The position numbers were made by a program, and so were the translations under genes. The notes beneath the pieces were generated by a model that saw only the letters and a list, made by a program, of their open reading frames with translations, was not told the origin of the DNA and ran no database searches. Shown one piece after another: positions 42,642-52,055 of a stretch of 64,000 bases of DNA. Where the stretch lies: contig NZ_SOAN01000001.1 in NCBI RefSeq assembly GCF_004364585.1, positions 551,858 through 615,857 on the forward strand, in the 5' to 3' direction. This stretch comes from Nesterenkonia aurantiaca. Lineage in GTDB: Bacteria; Actinomycetota; Actinomycetes; Actinomycetales; Micrococcaceae. Position 1 is the stretch's first letter. Each line of letters starts with the position of its first letter.

Positions 42642-43589
42642 CGCGGCGGCGGCGGTGAAGGCTTCGTCGGAGACTTCTGCTGTGAGCAGCTGAGTCTTGC
42701 GATCCGCTCGGGGGTAGGACCCGAGGAATCGAATTCCGGGCGCGATCCGGTGGATCCCGGCCAGCGCGTCGGCCACGCGCGCCTCTTCGATATGACCCTC
42801 AATATCGATCGAGAAGTAGTAGAGCCCCAGACCGTCACCGGTGGGTCGGGATTCGATGCGACAGAGGTTCACACCCCGGGTCGCGAAGTGCTCGAGCAGC
42901 TCCATCAGGGCTCCCGCCCGGTCCTGTGGCAGCGGAATCATGATCGTCGTCTTGTCCGCCCCGGTCATCGGTGGGATGGCACCGGGCCGGGAGACCAGCA
43001 CGAACCTGGTCACCGCGCCGGTCACATCTTCGATGCCGCGCTGCACCACACTCAGGCCCAGCTGCTGGGCCACCAGCGGCGAGCAGACCGCGGCGTCGGC
43101 CACGGGAGTCTCTTCCAACAGCCCACGGGCCGCAGCGGCGGTGGATGAGGCGGGCACGAACTCGGCTTCCGGGATCGCAGAGTCGGCCCAGCGCCGCACC
43201 TGGGCCCAGCCATGAGTATGGGTGGAGACGGTGCGGATCTGCTCCAAGGCCAGAGGAGCCGCGGCCGCCAGCACGAAGCTGATCTCGACCAGCTCTTCGC
43301 GCAGGATATGCAGCTCGTGCGCCACGGATATGGCATCCAGGGTCGCCGTGACCCCACCCTCCACCGAATTCTCGATCGGCACCATCGCGGCGTCGACCTC
43401 ACCGGATTCGACCAGGTTCAGAGCGGTCAGCACCGAGCCGGCCGGCACGCGCTCCGCCTGGTCCGCACCGGGCACCTGCAGCAGGGCGGCCTCGGTGAAG
43501 GTGCCAGCGGGCCCGAGGAAGGAGTACCTCGACGCGCTGACCACGGACTGCGCGGCGACGATCGCGGCGGGGTCATTAGAGCGGCTCAT
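42615..43589 (-). CDS. pheA: Prephenate dehydratase
   Basis: Converts prephenate to phenylpyruvate for phenylalanine synthesis. It is 324 residues: periplasmic-binding-like catalytic domain with SFLGPAGTFTEAAL near the start and VTRFVLVSRPG (Thr-Arg-Phe motif), followed by an ACT regulatory domain with ESRPTGDGLGLYYF that binds phenylalanine. The ATG at 43589 overlaps the rhodanese stop by 4 bp, so the genes are coupled; an extended start at 43646 lies within the rhodanese gene and is rejected. Its 3' end has been copied twice downstream. Confidence 0.97.
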   Translation of the reverse strand: MSRSNDPAAIVAAQSVVSASRYSFLGPAGTFTEAALLQVPGADQAERVPAGSVLTALNLVESGEVDAAMVPIENSVEGGVTATLDAISVAHELHILREELVEISFVLAAAAPLALEQIRTVSTHTHGWAQVRRWADSAIPEAEFVPASSTAAAARGLLEETPVADAAVCSPLVAQQLGLSVVQRGIEDVTGAVTRFVLVSRPGAIPPMTGADKTTIMIPLPQDRAGALMELLEHFATRGVNLCRIESRPTGDGLGLYYFSIDIEGHIEEARVADALAGIHRIAPGIRFLGSYPRADRKTQLLTAEVSDEAFTAAAAWISSLRHA

Positions 43590-43915
43590 CGAACCTGAGG
43601 CGCTTCGCCGGTGGAGGACTCCATCGGACGCCCGGCCTCGAGCCAACCTCCCATGCCCTCGGCGACGAACACCGCGGAGTAACCCTGAGCGGTCAGCCAG
43701 GCCGTGATCTGCACCGAACGTCCACCGGTGCGGCAGATGACGTAGTAGTCCTCATCCGGGTCGAGTTCCGCCTCGAACCGTGCCGGGACTTCATCGACCG
43801 GCATGTGCAGGGCCCCCGGGGCGTGACCCTCGGCGAACTCATAGTCCTCGCGCACATCCAGCAGCGCGGCATCGGCGGGAACCTCTGCGGCGCGGACGGT
43901 CTCGAAATCTGCCAT
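43586..43915 (-). CDS. Rhodanese-like domain protein
   Basis: 109-residue single rhodanese domain, a probable sulfurtransferase or sulfur carrier partner in the cytosol. The active-site loop is CRTGGRS with the catalytic Cys, and the N-terminal LLDVREDYEF matches the family. The ATG at 43915 has a strong AAGGAGG upstream. It is translationally coupled to pheA. A functional link to aromatic amino-acid synthesis is not obvious. Confidence 0.93.
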   Translation of the reverse strand: MADFETVRAAEVPADAALLDVREDYEFAEGHAPGALHMPVDEVPARFEAELDPDEDYYVICRTGGRSVQITAWLTAQGYSAVFVAEGMGGWLEAGRPMESSTGEAPQVR

Positions 43916-44002
43916 CTGCGGCCTCCTTCAGTGCGGAACGATCTTCTCTGCTGCGCTGTCAAGACTAGCGCCTGCCAAGTTCCGTCCGCATAGAGTGAGC
44001 CC

Positions 44003-45529
44003 ATGGTGCATCCAGCCGATCCCGCCCCACACCGCCGAGCACCCTCTCGGCTCCCCGCGCCTGTGTTGACCGACTTCCGCGCCGCCAGCGCCCTCGCGTG
44101 GCGCCAGGACCTCGTCGCCGGTGAGGTCACCGCCGTGGAGCTCACCCGCACCGCGATCACCGCCGCTGCGGCCCAGAACCAGCTCGGCGCATACCTCCAC
44201 CTGGATCCGGAATCGGCCCTGCTGCGTGCCGCCGAGATCGATCAGGTCCGCTGCGCCGTGCTCGACTCCCGGTCGAGTTCGGCTCGGAGCGCCGCCATGG
44301 AGGAGCTCGCTGCGCGCGCGCCGCTCTTGGGGATGCCCACTGCCTTCAAGGATCTTCTCGACGTGGCCGGGATGCCCACCACCCGTGGCACAGCGGCCCT
44401 TCCCGCACGGACCCCCGCCCATGACGACCCCCTCCCCCGGCGGGTCCACGCCGCGGGGGCGATCAGCATCGGCAAGACCCAGGTCCCCGAGTTCGGGCTG
44501 CCCTGCTATTCGGAGAATGAACTCGCCCCTGCGGCACGGAACCCGCTGGCGCCGGAGCGTACTGCGGGCGGATCCACCGGAGGCGGAGCCGCCGCGGTCG
44601 CCGCGGGCATGCTCCCACTGGCGCCCGGCAGCGACGGCGGCGGTTCGGTGCGCATTCCCGCAGCCGCCTGCGGCCTGATCGGGCTGAAGCCCGGGCGCGG
44701 ACGGCTGCCTGACGATAAGCAGGTCCGCAGCGTGCGCAACCTGGCGGTGTCCGGACCGATCGCCCACACCGCAGAAGATGCAGCCCTGCTCTTCGACGTG
44801 ATGGCCGGTCACCGCTTCCGCCCCTCCGCCGAGGCGGACGGCCTCCCGGCAGGCCCGGCGCTGCGCCGGGTGCGCCATGCGCTGAACCATGGGATGGACC
44901 AGCTGAGCATCGGAGTGACCACAGAATCGCCGTTCTCCCCCGACCTGGACATCGTCCTCGCCGAATCGGCAGTCCTTGCCCTGGAACAGGGTCTGGCAGC
45001 ACTGGAACAGCGCGGACACATCGTGGAGGGGAGCAGCCACTGCACCGGCGCGGAGACCTTCTGGCCCGACGGCTACCACCGGCACTTCCAGGCGCTGTGG
45101 ACCACGCCGCTGGGCGAGCTGGATCCGTCGGTCGAACAGCTGGAGGCGATGGCCCCGCTGACGCGCTACTTCATCGAGCTCGCCAAGGATCGCCCGGAGG
45201 AGCAGACCCGGGAATCGATCGCCGCCCTGGAGGACTTCTCCACCGACGCCGAGGCCTTCATGGGCCCTTGGGACATTCTGGCCACGCCGATGCTGGCCTA
45301 CGCGCCGCCTGAGATCGGCTGGTTCGCCAGCCTCGAACCGGAGGAGAACTACCGGGAGCAGTGCAGGTTCACCCCGTACAGCTCGGTGGTCAACGTGATG
45401 GGACTCCCGGCGATCAACGTCCCGACCCACACCGACGCCGAAGGGCTGAGCTGGTCGATTCAGCTGATCGGACGCACCGGGTCGGAAGAGCAGCTGCTGG
45501 CTCTGGCCGGCACCATGACGCAAGGCTGA
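44003..45529 (+). CDS. Amidase signature family hydrolase
   Basis: Amidohydrolase of 508 residues. The catalytic triad is intact: Lys116 in TAFKDLLD, cis-Ser191 in AGGSTGGG, and nucleophile Ser215 in GSDGGGSVRIPA, with the 24-residue spacing known from the family. It is not a GatA by context, as gatC and gatB are absent; the substrate is unknown. The ATG at 44003 lies six bases after TAGAGT (43991-43996), a leaderless-type start. It is divergent from the rhodanese-pheA unit and ends before a perfect 34-bp palindrome. Confidence 0.93.
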   Translation: MVHPADPAPHRRAPSRLPAPVLTDFRAASALAWRQDLVAGEVTAVELTRTAITAAAAQNQLGAYLHLDPESALLRAAEIDQVRCAVLDSRSSSARSAAMEELAARAPLLGMPTAFKDLLDVAGMPTTRGTAALPARTPAHDDPLPRRVHAAGAISIGKTQVPEFGLPCYSENELAPAARNPLAPERTAGGSTGGGAAAVAAGMLPLAPGSDGGGSVRIPAAACGLIGLKPGRGRLPDDKQVRSVRNLAVSGPIAHTAEDAALLFDVMAGHRFRPSAEADGLPAGPALRRVRHALNHGMDQLSIGVTTESPFSPDLDIVLAESAVLALEQGLAALEQRGHIVEGSSHCTGAETFWPDGYHRHFQALWTTPLGELDPSVEQLEAMAPLTRYFIELAKDRPEEQTRESIAALEDFSTDAEAFMGPWDILATPMLAYAPPEIGWFASLEPEENYREQCRFTPYSSVVNVMGLPAINVPTHTDAEGLSWSIQLIGRTGSEEQLLALAGTMTQG

Positions 45530-45581
45530 AGGGCCAGGGACCTCGCCGGGGGCCGGCCCTCAGGGGCGCCAGCGCATACAA

Positions 45582-45615
45582 CAGCGCCGGGTTCGATGCA
45601 TCGAACCCGGCGCTG
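45582..45615. terminator. Perfect 34-bp palindrome between convergent amidase and CsbD genes
   Basis: The two 17-base halves are exact reverse complements with no separate loop bases (centre GATGCATC). Its position between convergent stops supports a bidirectional terminator. Confidence 0.75.
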
Positions 45616-45658
45616 GGAATCTCTCAACTCCGCAGTGAGCGCGGCGGTGAGGTCAGAT

Positions 45659-45859
45659 TCAGTTGTTCTTCTTCAGACCTTCAGCGAAGCCCTTGACGCT
45701 GTCCTTCGCGTCCTGAGCGACATCCTTCGCCTTCGCCTGGTTCTTCTGGCCCTTGCCTTCGGCCTCGGTCTCCCGATCGCCGGTCAGCTTGCCGAAGCCT
45801 TCTTTGGCGGAGCCGGTAGCTTCTTCGGTCTTGTTGCTCGTCTTGTCATCGAGTCCCAT
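45659..45859 (-). CDS. CsbD-family stress-response protein
   Basis: 66-residue hydrophilic, Lys/Glu/Gly-rich protein of the CsbD family (KTEEATGSAKEGFGKLTGD at the start is the family repeat). Such proteins are induced by general stress; no biochemical role is established. GAAAGGAGTCACCC precedes the ATG. Monocistronic. Confidence 0.92.
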   Translation of the reverse strand: MGLDDKTSNKTEEATGSAKEGFGKLTGDRETEAEGKGQKNQAKAKDVAQDAKDSVKGFAEGLKKNN

Positions 45860-45977
45860 GGGTGACTCCTTTCGTCGGCGGACAGGTCTCTGGTCACGCT
45901 ACCGACCGTGCTCAGGACTGTCACTCCGATTAGACACTTTCCAGGGAATTCACAGCCAACCGATGCCGCGTCGAAAT

Positions 45978-47375
45978 CTAACCGTCGCGCCGCTCCGGCT
46001 CGGCGGCGGGTGGGTGGCGATCGGCCTGGGCGGCGAGGTCCTCGGCGTTGAAGGGAGTGGCCAGGGCGTCCTCGTCCTCCGTGGCGAAGCCGACGTCGGT
46101 GCCTCGCCAACGCGCGATCGCGCTCATCACGTGATGGATGGCCAGGGCGGCGAAGCTGCCCAGCGCGATCCCCTCAAAGACGATCTCGCCGAAGACCATG
46201 GTGAAGTTCGCGATCGCGATGATCAGCGGCACACCGGCGACGGCGAGGTTGATCGGGTTCGCGAAGTCCACCCGGTTCTGCACCCAGATACGCACCCCAA
46301 GCACTCCGATCATGCCGTAGAGCACGGTGCCGGCCCCGCCGAGCACCCCGACCGGCACGGTGGCGATGACTGCGCCGACCTTCGGCAACAGGGCCAGGGC
46401 AATCGCGAAGAGACCAGCCACCCAGTAGGCGGCGGTGGAGTAGACCCGGGAGGAGGCCATGACGCCGATGTTCTCGGCGTAGGTCGTGGTGCCGGAACCG
46501 CCGCCGGTGCCGGCCAGCATGGTCGCGGCACCATCGGCCATCAGGGCGCGTCCGGTGACAGGATCGAGGTCTCGCTTGGTCATCAGCGCCACGGACTTCA
46601 CGTGCCCGACATTCTCGGCCACCAGCACCAGGACCACTGGGATGAAGAGGCCCAGCACGCCGATGTGAAAGGTCGGAGTGGTGAACTCTGGCAGGCCGAT
46701 CCAACCGGCGGAGCCGATGCCGGAGAAGTCCACCTCGCCGCGCAACACAGCCACCAGGTAGCCGATGACCACGCCGAGCAGGATGGAGAGCCGACCGAGC
46801 AGCCCACGGAAGAGCACGCCGGCCAGCAGCATCGACACGATGGTGATCGTCGCGGTCACCGGCGCCTCGTTGACGTTGTTCCAGGCGGCCGGCGCCAGGT
46901 TCAGCCCGATCAGCGCCACGATCGCGCCGGTGACCACCGGAGGCATCAACCGCTGGATCCAGTGGCTCCCGGCGAAGTGCACGATCAGGCCCACTACCGT
47001 CAGTCCGAGTCCGGTCAGGAAGATCCCGCCGAGGGCTCCCGACATCCCGTACTGCGCCGTGGCGGCGCCGACCGGGGCGAGGAAGGCGAAGGAGGATCCG
47101 AGGTAGCTGGGGATGCGACCGGCCGTGATGATCAGGAACAGCACGGTCCCGATGCCGGAGAAGAACAGCGTGGTCGAGGGCGGAAATCCGGTGATCAGCG
47201 GCACCAGGAAGGTGGCCCCGAACATCGCCACCACGTGCTGCATGCCCACGCCGGTGGTCTGCAGCCAGCCCAGCCGCTCGTCGGGGGTCACCACCGCGCC
47301 GGGTCGGACCGTCTTGCCGTCACCGTGGAGCGTCCAGCCGAAACCTGGCAGGCGGCTCTTCTTCTGCGTAGTCAT
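45978..47375 (-). CDS. Uracil/xanthine permease family transporter
   Basis: NCS2-family nucleobase symporter, 465 residues, about 14 membrane helices. The central ENVGHVKSVALMTKRDLDPVTG and GGGSGTTTYAENIGVMA segments hold the substrate-site residues of the UraA type, making uracil the likely cargo. The ATG at 47375 with AAGGTGG upstream is preferred to a GTG at 47384. It is divergent from the ectoine operon. Confidence 0.93.
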   Translation of the reverse strand: MTTQKKSRLPGFGWTLHGDGKTVRPGAVVTPDERLGWLQTTGVGMQHVVAMFGATFLVPLITGFPPSTTLFFSGIGTVLFLIITAGRIPSYLGSSFAFLAPVGAATAQYGMSGALGGIFLTGLGLTVVGLIVHFAGSHWIQRLMPPVVTGAIVALIGLNLAPAAWNNVNEAPVTATITIVSMLLAGVLFRGLLGRLSILLGVVIGYLVAVLRGEVDFSGIGSAGWIGLPEFTTPTFHIGVLGLFIPVVLVLVAENVGHVKSVALMTKRDLDPVTGRALMADGAATMLAGTGGGSGTTTYAENIGVMASSRVYSTAAYWVAGLFAIALALLPKVGAVIATVPVGVLGGAGTVLYGMIGVLGVRIWVQNRVDFANPINLAVAGVPLIIAIANFTMVFGEIVFEGIALGSFAALAIHHVMSAIARWRGTDVGFATEDEDALATPFNAEDLAAQADRHPPAAEPERRDG

Positions 47376-47441
47376 CACAGCCACCTTAGCTTCACCTGAG
47401 CACCGTCAGCGCAGGTCCTGAGCATGGGGCACATCACGTTC

Positions 47442-47495
47442 CAGTATTTAGACATTCATAAATTGGATCACATGATAATTACATTCGCAGTATTT
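47442..47495. promoter_or_regulatory. AT-rich upstream region of the ectoine operon
   Basis: The 287-bp gap between the permease gene and ectA has an AT-rich patch, rare in this window. It holds two direct CAGTATTT copies (47442-47449, 47488-47495) with AATTGGATCACATGATAATT between. Such a patch fits an osmotically controlled promoter region, but no exact promoter could be fixed. Confidence 0.4.
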
Positions 47496-47662
47496 CATCG
47501 TGAAGAAGTCGGCCATGTTCCAGTGCCCTTGGTACGCCTGGGATGCAACGGCACGGATAACCCTCGGACTAAACTTCTCCGAGCCCGCTGGGTGGGGATT
47601 TCACCACGTATTCACGAAGTTCTCGGTTGAATCTCAATGTTGGCTCACTACTGTGGAGGTCG

Positions 47663-48208
47663 ATGCCTGAGACCGCAGATACCCCTGCCCAGAACTCCAC
47701 CGACGCCTCCACGGGCTCGGAACGAGTTGAAATTCGCACGCCCACCGTGGCTGACGGCACCTCCCTGTGGAGGCTCGCCGCCGGAACCGGCGTGCTGGAT
47801 GTGAACACCCCCTACGCCTACATCCTGTGGGTGCGGGACTTCGCCGAGACCTCGGTGATCGCCGAGGTCGACGGAGTGCCCGCGGGATTCATCTCCGGAT
47901 ACCGACGTCCGAGCGACCCAGAGACCCTGTTCATCTGGCAGGTCGCCGTCGACTCCCGCTTCCGCGGCCGCCGACTGGCCTCCCGGATGCTGGGCACCCT
48001 GGTGGACTCGGTCGCCCCGCGCCGACTGGAGACGACCATCACCTCCGACAACGCGGCCTCGATCGCGTTGTTCACCGGCCTGGCACGAGACAAGGGAGCC
48101 GAGATCACCACTGCTGCGCTCTTCACCGAAGCCGACTTCCCCTCAGCCGACGAGTCTGGCGAGGTCCATGCCGCCGAGGACCTCTACACGGTGGCTCCGC
48201 TGAACTGA
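47663..48208 (+). CDS. ectA: L-2,4-diaminobutyrate acetyltransferase
   Basis: Second step of ectoine synthesis: acetylates L-2,4-diaminobutyrate using acetyl-CoA. It is a 181-residue GNAT-fold enzyme with LDVNTPYAYILWVRDFAETS and acetyl-CoA segment SRFRGRRLASRML, followed by ITSDNAASIALF, all typical of EctA. The first 22 residues are a polar Thr/Ser-rich extension. The ATG at 47663 has GTGGAGGTCG upstream; a TTG at 47627 is rejected. First gene of ectABC. Confidence 0.97.
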   Translation: MPETADTPAQNSTDASTGSERVEIRTPTVADGTSLWRLAAGTGVLDVNTPYAYILWVRDFAETSVIAEVDGVPAGFISGYRRPSDPETLFIWQVAVDSRFRGRRLASRMLGTLVDSVAPRRLETTITSDNAASIALFTGLARDKGAEITTAALFTEADFPSADESGEVHAAEDLYTVAPLN

Positions 48209-48252
48209 CCGGCTGACCGACAGACATCTATTGAGCACGCTCGCTTCGCTGC

Positions 48253-48267
48253 GCCGCCTCAGGCGGC
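48253..48267 (+). promoter_or_regulatory. Small hairpin in the ectA-ectB gap
   Basis: GCCGCC-TCA-GGCGGC in a 114-bp intercistronic gap that is long for this operon. It may tune the ectA to ectB ratio; weak evidence. Confidence 0.35.
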
Positions 48268-48322
48268 CACGCCGTCGCTCCGAGTGACTATCCCGCCCGA
48301 CTTCCCCGGAACGTAAGGACAG

Positions 48323-49618
48323 ATGAGCACCATGGCTACAGACATCTTTGACACACGCGAATCCCAGGTCCGCAGCTACTGCATGAACTGGCCCGCCACC
48401 TTTGCGAAGGCCTCCGGCCCCTACCAGTGGACCGAGGACGGCACCCGCTACCTGGACTTCTTCTCCGGTGCCGGTGCCCTGAACTACGGGCACAACCACC
48501 CCGAGCTGCGCGACCTGGTGGTGGACTATGTCGCCAACGACGGCGTCACCCACTCCATGGACATGAAGACCCCGGCCAAGCGGCGCTTCCTGGAGACATT
48601 CGAGCGGGTCATCCTGGAACCGCGCAACATGGACTACAAGGTCATGTTCCCCGGCCCGACAGGCACCAACACGGTGGAGGCGGCACTGAAGCTGGCCCGC
48701 AAGGTCACCGGCCGCCAGCACATCCTGTCCTTCACCAACGCCTTCCACGGCATGACCCTGGGTGCACTCTCGGTGACCGGCAACTCGATGAAGCGCCGCG
48801 GCGCCGGCATCCCGCTGACGAACTCCTCGAAGATCCCCTATGACGATTACTTCGACGGCGACATGCCGGACTTCCTGTGGCTGGAGAAGATCCTTGAGGA
48901 TTCCGGCTCCGGCGTGGACAAGCCCGCCGCGGTGATCGTGGAGACGGTCCAGGGCGAGGGTGGCCTCAACGCCGCGCGGATGGACTGGCTGAAGTCGCTG
49001 GCCGACCTGCTGCGCCGGCACAAGATCCTGCTGATCGTCGATGACGTCCAGGCTGGCTGCGGACGCACCGGAAAGTTCTTCTCCTTCGAGGAGGCTGGCC
49101 TCTACCCGGACATCGTCTGCGTGTCCAAGTCGATCTCCGGCTACGGTCTGGCCATGGCGCTGACCCTGTTCAAGCCCGAGCTCGACGTCTGGGAGGGCGG
49201 GGAGCACAACGGCACCTTCCGCGGCAACAACCTCGCCTTCATCACCGCCGCCCGCGCGCTGGAGCTCTTCTGGGCCGACGACAGCTTCCAGAACCAGCTC
49301 GCCGAGCGCATCACCGAGCTCAACGAGGGACTGAAGCGGATCGCCGAACACGTTCCCGGCTCCTCGATCCGGGGCCGCGGATTCCTCACCGGCATCCACT
49401 TCCCCAACCCCGACACGGCCGGCAAGGTCGCAGCCGAGGCGTATAAGCGTAATCTGCTGGTGGAGACCTCCGGACCGCAGGACGAGGTCGTCAAACTGAT
49501 GCCCGCGTTGAACATCGAGTCCGAAGATCTGCAGAAGGGCCTGGCCATCATCGAGGAGTCACTCCTCGCGGCCACCGGCAACCTCGGAGAGCCCTCCCGC
49601 CTGCGAGCACCCCGGTAA
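48323..49618 (+). CDS. ectB: L-2,4-diaminobutyrate:2-oxoglutarate aminotransferase
   Basis: First step of ectoine synthesis: PLP enzyme that aminates aspartate semialdehyde, using glutamate. The 431 residues match EctB. The PLP lysine lies in [27 protein letters not shown] and the downstream [11 protein letters not shown] are family features. Two in-frame ATGs (48323 and 48332) are possible; AAGGA lies close to the first. It is followed by ectC after 45 bp. Confidence 0.97.
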   Translation: MSTMATDIFDTRESQVRSYCMNWPATFAKASGPYQWTEDGTRYLDFFSGAGALNYGHNHPELRDLVVDYVANDGVTHSMDMKTPAKRRFLETFERVILEPRNMDYKVMFPGPTGTNTVEAALKLARKVTGRQHILSFTNAFHGMTLGALSVTGNSMKRRGAGIPLTNSSKIPYDDYFDGDMPDFLWLEKILEDSGSGVDKPAAVIVETVQGEGGLNAARMDWLKSLADLLRRHKILLIVDDVQAGCGRTGKFFSFEEAGLYPDIVCVSKSISGYGLAMALTLFKPELDVWEGGEHNGTFRGNNLAFITAARALELFWADDSFQNQLAERITELNEGLKRIAEHVPGSSIRGRGFLTGIHFPNPDTAGKVAAEAYKRNLLVETSGPQDEVVKLMPALNIESEDLQKGLAIIEESLLAATGNLGEPSRLRAPR

Positions 49619-49663
49619 ACCCTTCACCCCCGCAACCTGAGCCGCCACTGATCGGAGATCTGC

Positions 49664-50062
49664 GTGTACACCTTGAACATCGACGCCCTCAACGGCACCG
49701 ACCGCGACATCCAGCAGGAGAACTGGCGCTCCCGGCGCATGGTGCTGGCCAAGGAGAAGGTCGGCTTCTCACTGCATGAGACCACGCTCTACGCCGGCAC
49801 CACCAATGAGTTCTGGTACGCCAATCACGTGGAAGCCGTCTACTGCGTGGGCGGCAAGGGCACGCTGACCGACCTGGAGACCGGAGAGAAGTACACCATC
49901 ACCGATGGCTTCCTCTACATGCTCGACGGCCAGGAGAAGCACCGGGTCGAGGTGGAGGAGGAGATCCGCGTGGTCTGCGTCTTCAACCCCCCGGTCACCG
50001 GGCGCGAGGTCCACGACGAGAACGGCGTCTACCCGCTGATCCTCGAGGACGAGAACGCCTGA
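49664..50062 (+). CDS. ectC: L-ectoine synthase
   Basis: Cyclises N-gamma-acetyl-diaminobutyrate to ectoine, a cytosolic compatible solute. It is a 132-residue cupin with [18 protein letters not shown] and [14 protein letters not shown], the EctC fingerprint. The start is GTG at 49664. No ectD hydroxylase gene follows, so ectoine rather than hydroxyectoine is the product from this locus. A large hairpin at 50106-50170 ends the operon. Confidence 0.97.
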   Translation: MYTLNIDALNGTDRDIQQENWRSRRMVLAKEKVGFSLHETTLYAGTTNEFWYANHVEAVYCVGGKGTLTDLETGEKYTITDGFLYMLDGQEKHRVEVEEEIRVVCVFNPPVTGREVHDENGVYPLILEDENA

Positions 50063-50105
50063 TCTGCTGAACAGCTGAGCTCTTCGCTGCGCCGAGTCGC
50101 TGCGC

Positions 50106-50170
50106 ACGACGGCGCCGGCCCACCTGAACCACGCAGAACTGACGTGGATGAGGCGGACCGGCGCCGTCGT
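50106..50170 (+). terminator. Hairpin after ectC
   Basis: 13-bp GC stem (50106-50118 with 50158-50170) enclosing a 39-base loop with its own CCAC/GTGG stem; no T-tract. It begins about 45 bp beyond the ectC stop in the 333-bp gap before msiK. Confidence 0.6.
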
Positions 50171-50282
50171 CGTGTGTGGGGTGATCCACCTGGGAGGCCG
50201 TGACGCTCTGCGGGCCGACCAGGACGGCTGGAGGGTTGGAAGGTGGAAGGCGAAGATCCGGTTTTGGACTTCTGCCGGGAGC

Positions 50283-50317
50283 TGTGATGTGATGCACAAG
50301 ACATGTGACCCATCACA
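50283..50317 (+). promoter_or_regulatory. CRP/GlxR-like sites upstream of msiK (gap 50063-50395)
   Basis: TGTGATGTGATGCACA (50283-50298) is an exact TGTG-N8-CACA site. TGTGACCCATCACA (50304-50317) is a close, shorter dyad next to it. They lie 80-110 bp before the msiK start and probably bring the shared ATPase under the same carbon-source control as the importers. Confidence 0.6.
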
Positions 50318-50395
50318 CGTGAGTCTTGTGTCACCACAATCACCTTCACTACGGATCGTCGGGCACGTACCTGCCCGTGAAAGGGACATATCATC

Positions 50396-51544
<1,149 letters not shown>

Positions 51545-51652
51545 TTGAACCCAGCATCACCCCAGGTCAAAAAGGATTGACCGCCCTTGAGCCGGGGGTC
51601 GACGCCCTGGCATCCAGCAACTGCACAGGTAAAACCCCGTAGGGTGGGACTC

Positions 51653-51823
51653 ATGGCCAATAGAGCACTGTCTATTGTCATTTCCATCGTGCTGATGCTG
51701 GTGGTCCTTCGGATCGCCCTCTGGCTGTTTGGCATCGTTCTAAACCTGTTCTTCAACATCGTTCTGGCGATCCTAGTGGTGGTGGGAATCTTCTTCATCA
51801 TCCGGGCCGTCAGCAGACGTTAG
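51653..51823 (+). CDS. Small membrane protein, 56 residues, unknown function
   Basis: Starts MANRALSIVI and consists of two closely spaced hydrophobic segments ending in a basic tail (RAVSRR). No family is recognised by eye. The ATG at 51653 lies seven bases after a TAGGGT -10 box (51640-51645), so it is probably leaderless. It is followed after 51 bp by a 23-residue hydrophobic peptide gene and a terminator; the pair may be one transcript. Confidence 0.6.
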   Translation: MANRALSIVISIVLMLVVLRIALWLFGIVLNLFFNIVLAILVVVGIFFIIRAVSRR

Positions 51824-51874
51824 CGAAACACCTTATGATCGACCAGACACATCATTATCGAAAGGCAGAAAAAC

Positions 51875-51946
51875 ATGGGACGTATCCTCCCGATCAGCTT
51901 GACCGCCATCCTCCTCATCGTGATCATCGTGATCCTGGTGACGTGA
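51875..51946 (+). CDS. Candidate 23-residue hydrophobic peptide
   Basis: ATG with AAAGGCAG upstream and a TGA after 23 residues. The sequence starts MGRILPISLT and continues as an unbroken Ile/Leu/Val helix long enough to span a membrane. It lies between a small membrane protein gene and a clear terminator. It resembles small single-helix peptides that tune transporters or act as type I toxins, but no homologue is recognised. Confidence 0.4.
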   Translation: MGRILPISLTAILLIVIIVILVT

Positions 51947-51970
51947 TCCGCTGAATCTAGCAACACCTGA

Positions 51971-52009
51971 GAGGGCGGGATCCGAGTATTCGGGTCCCGC
52001 CCTCTTGCT
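51971..52009 (+). terminator. Intrinsic terminator
   Basis: GAGGGCGGGA/TCCCGCCCTC stem (51971-51980 with 51995-52004), an inner CCGA/TCGG stem, then TTGCT. It lies between the tiny genes and the convergent ABC exporter operon, and can act in both directions. Confidence 0.85.
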
Positions 52010-52055
52010 GTGCCCGGCGACTCCCCAGCGCCGCCGCAGTGCACCGGATCGAAGC

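Noticed and set aside
44003-45529. GatA subunit of glutamyl-tRNA amidotransferase
   Set aside because: The amidase triad is present, but gatB and gatC are absent and the N-terminal region does not match GatA; a general amidase is the safer call.
45582-45615. Transcription-factor operator in the 34-bp palindrome
   Set aside because: It lies between two convergent stop codons with no promoter near, so a bidirectional terminator explains it better.
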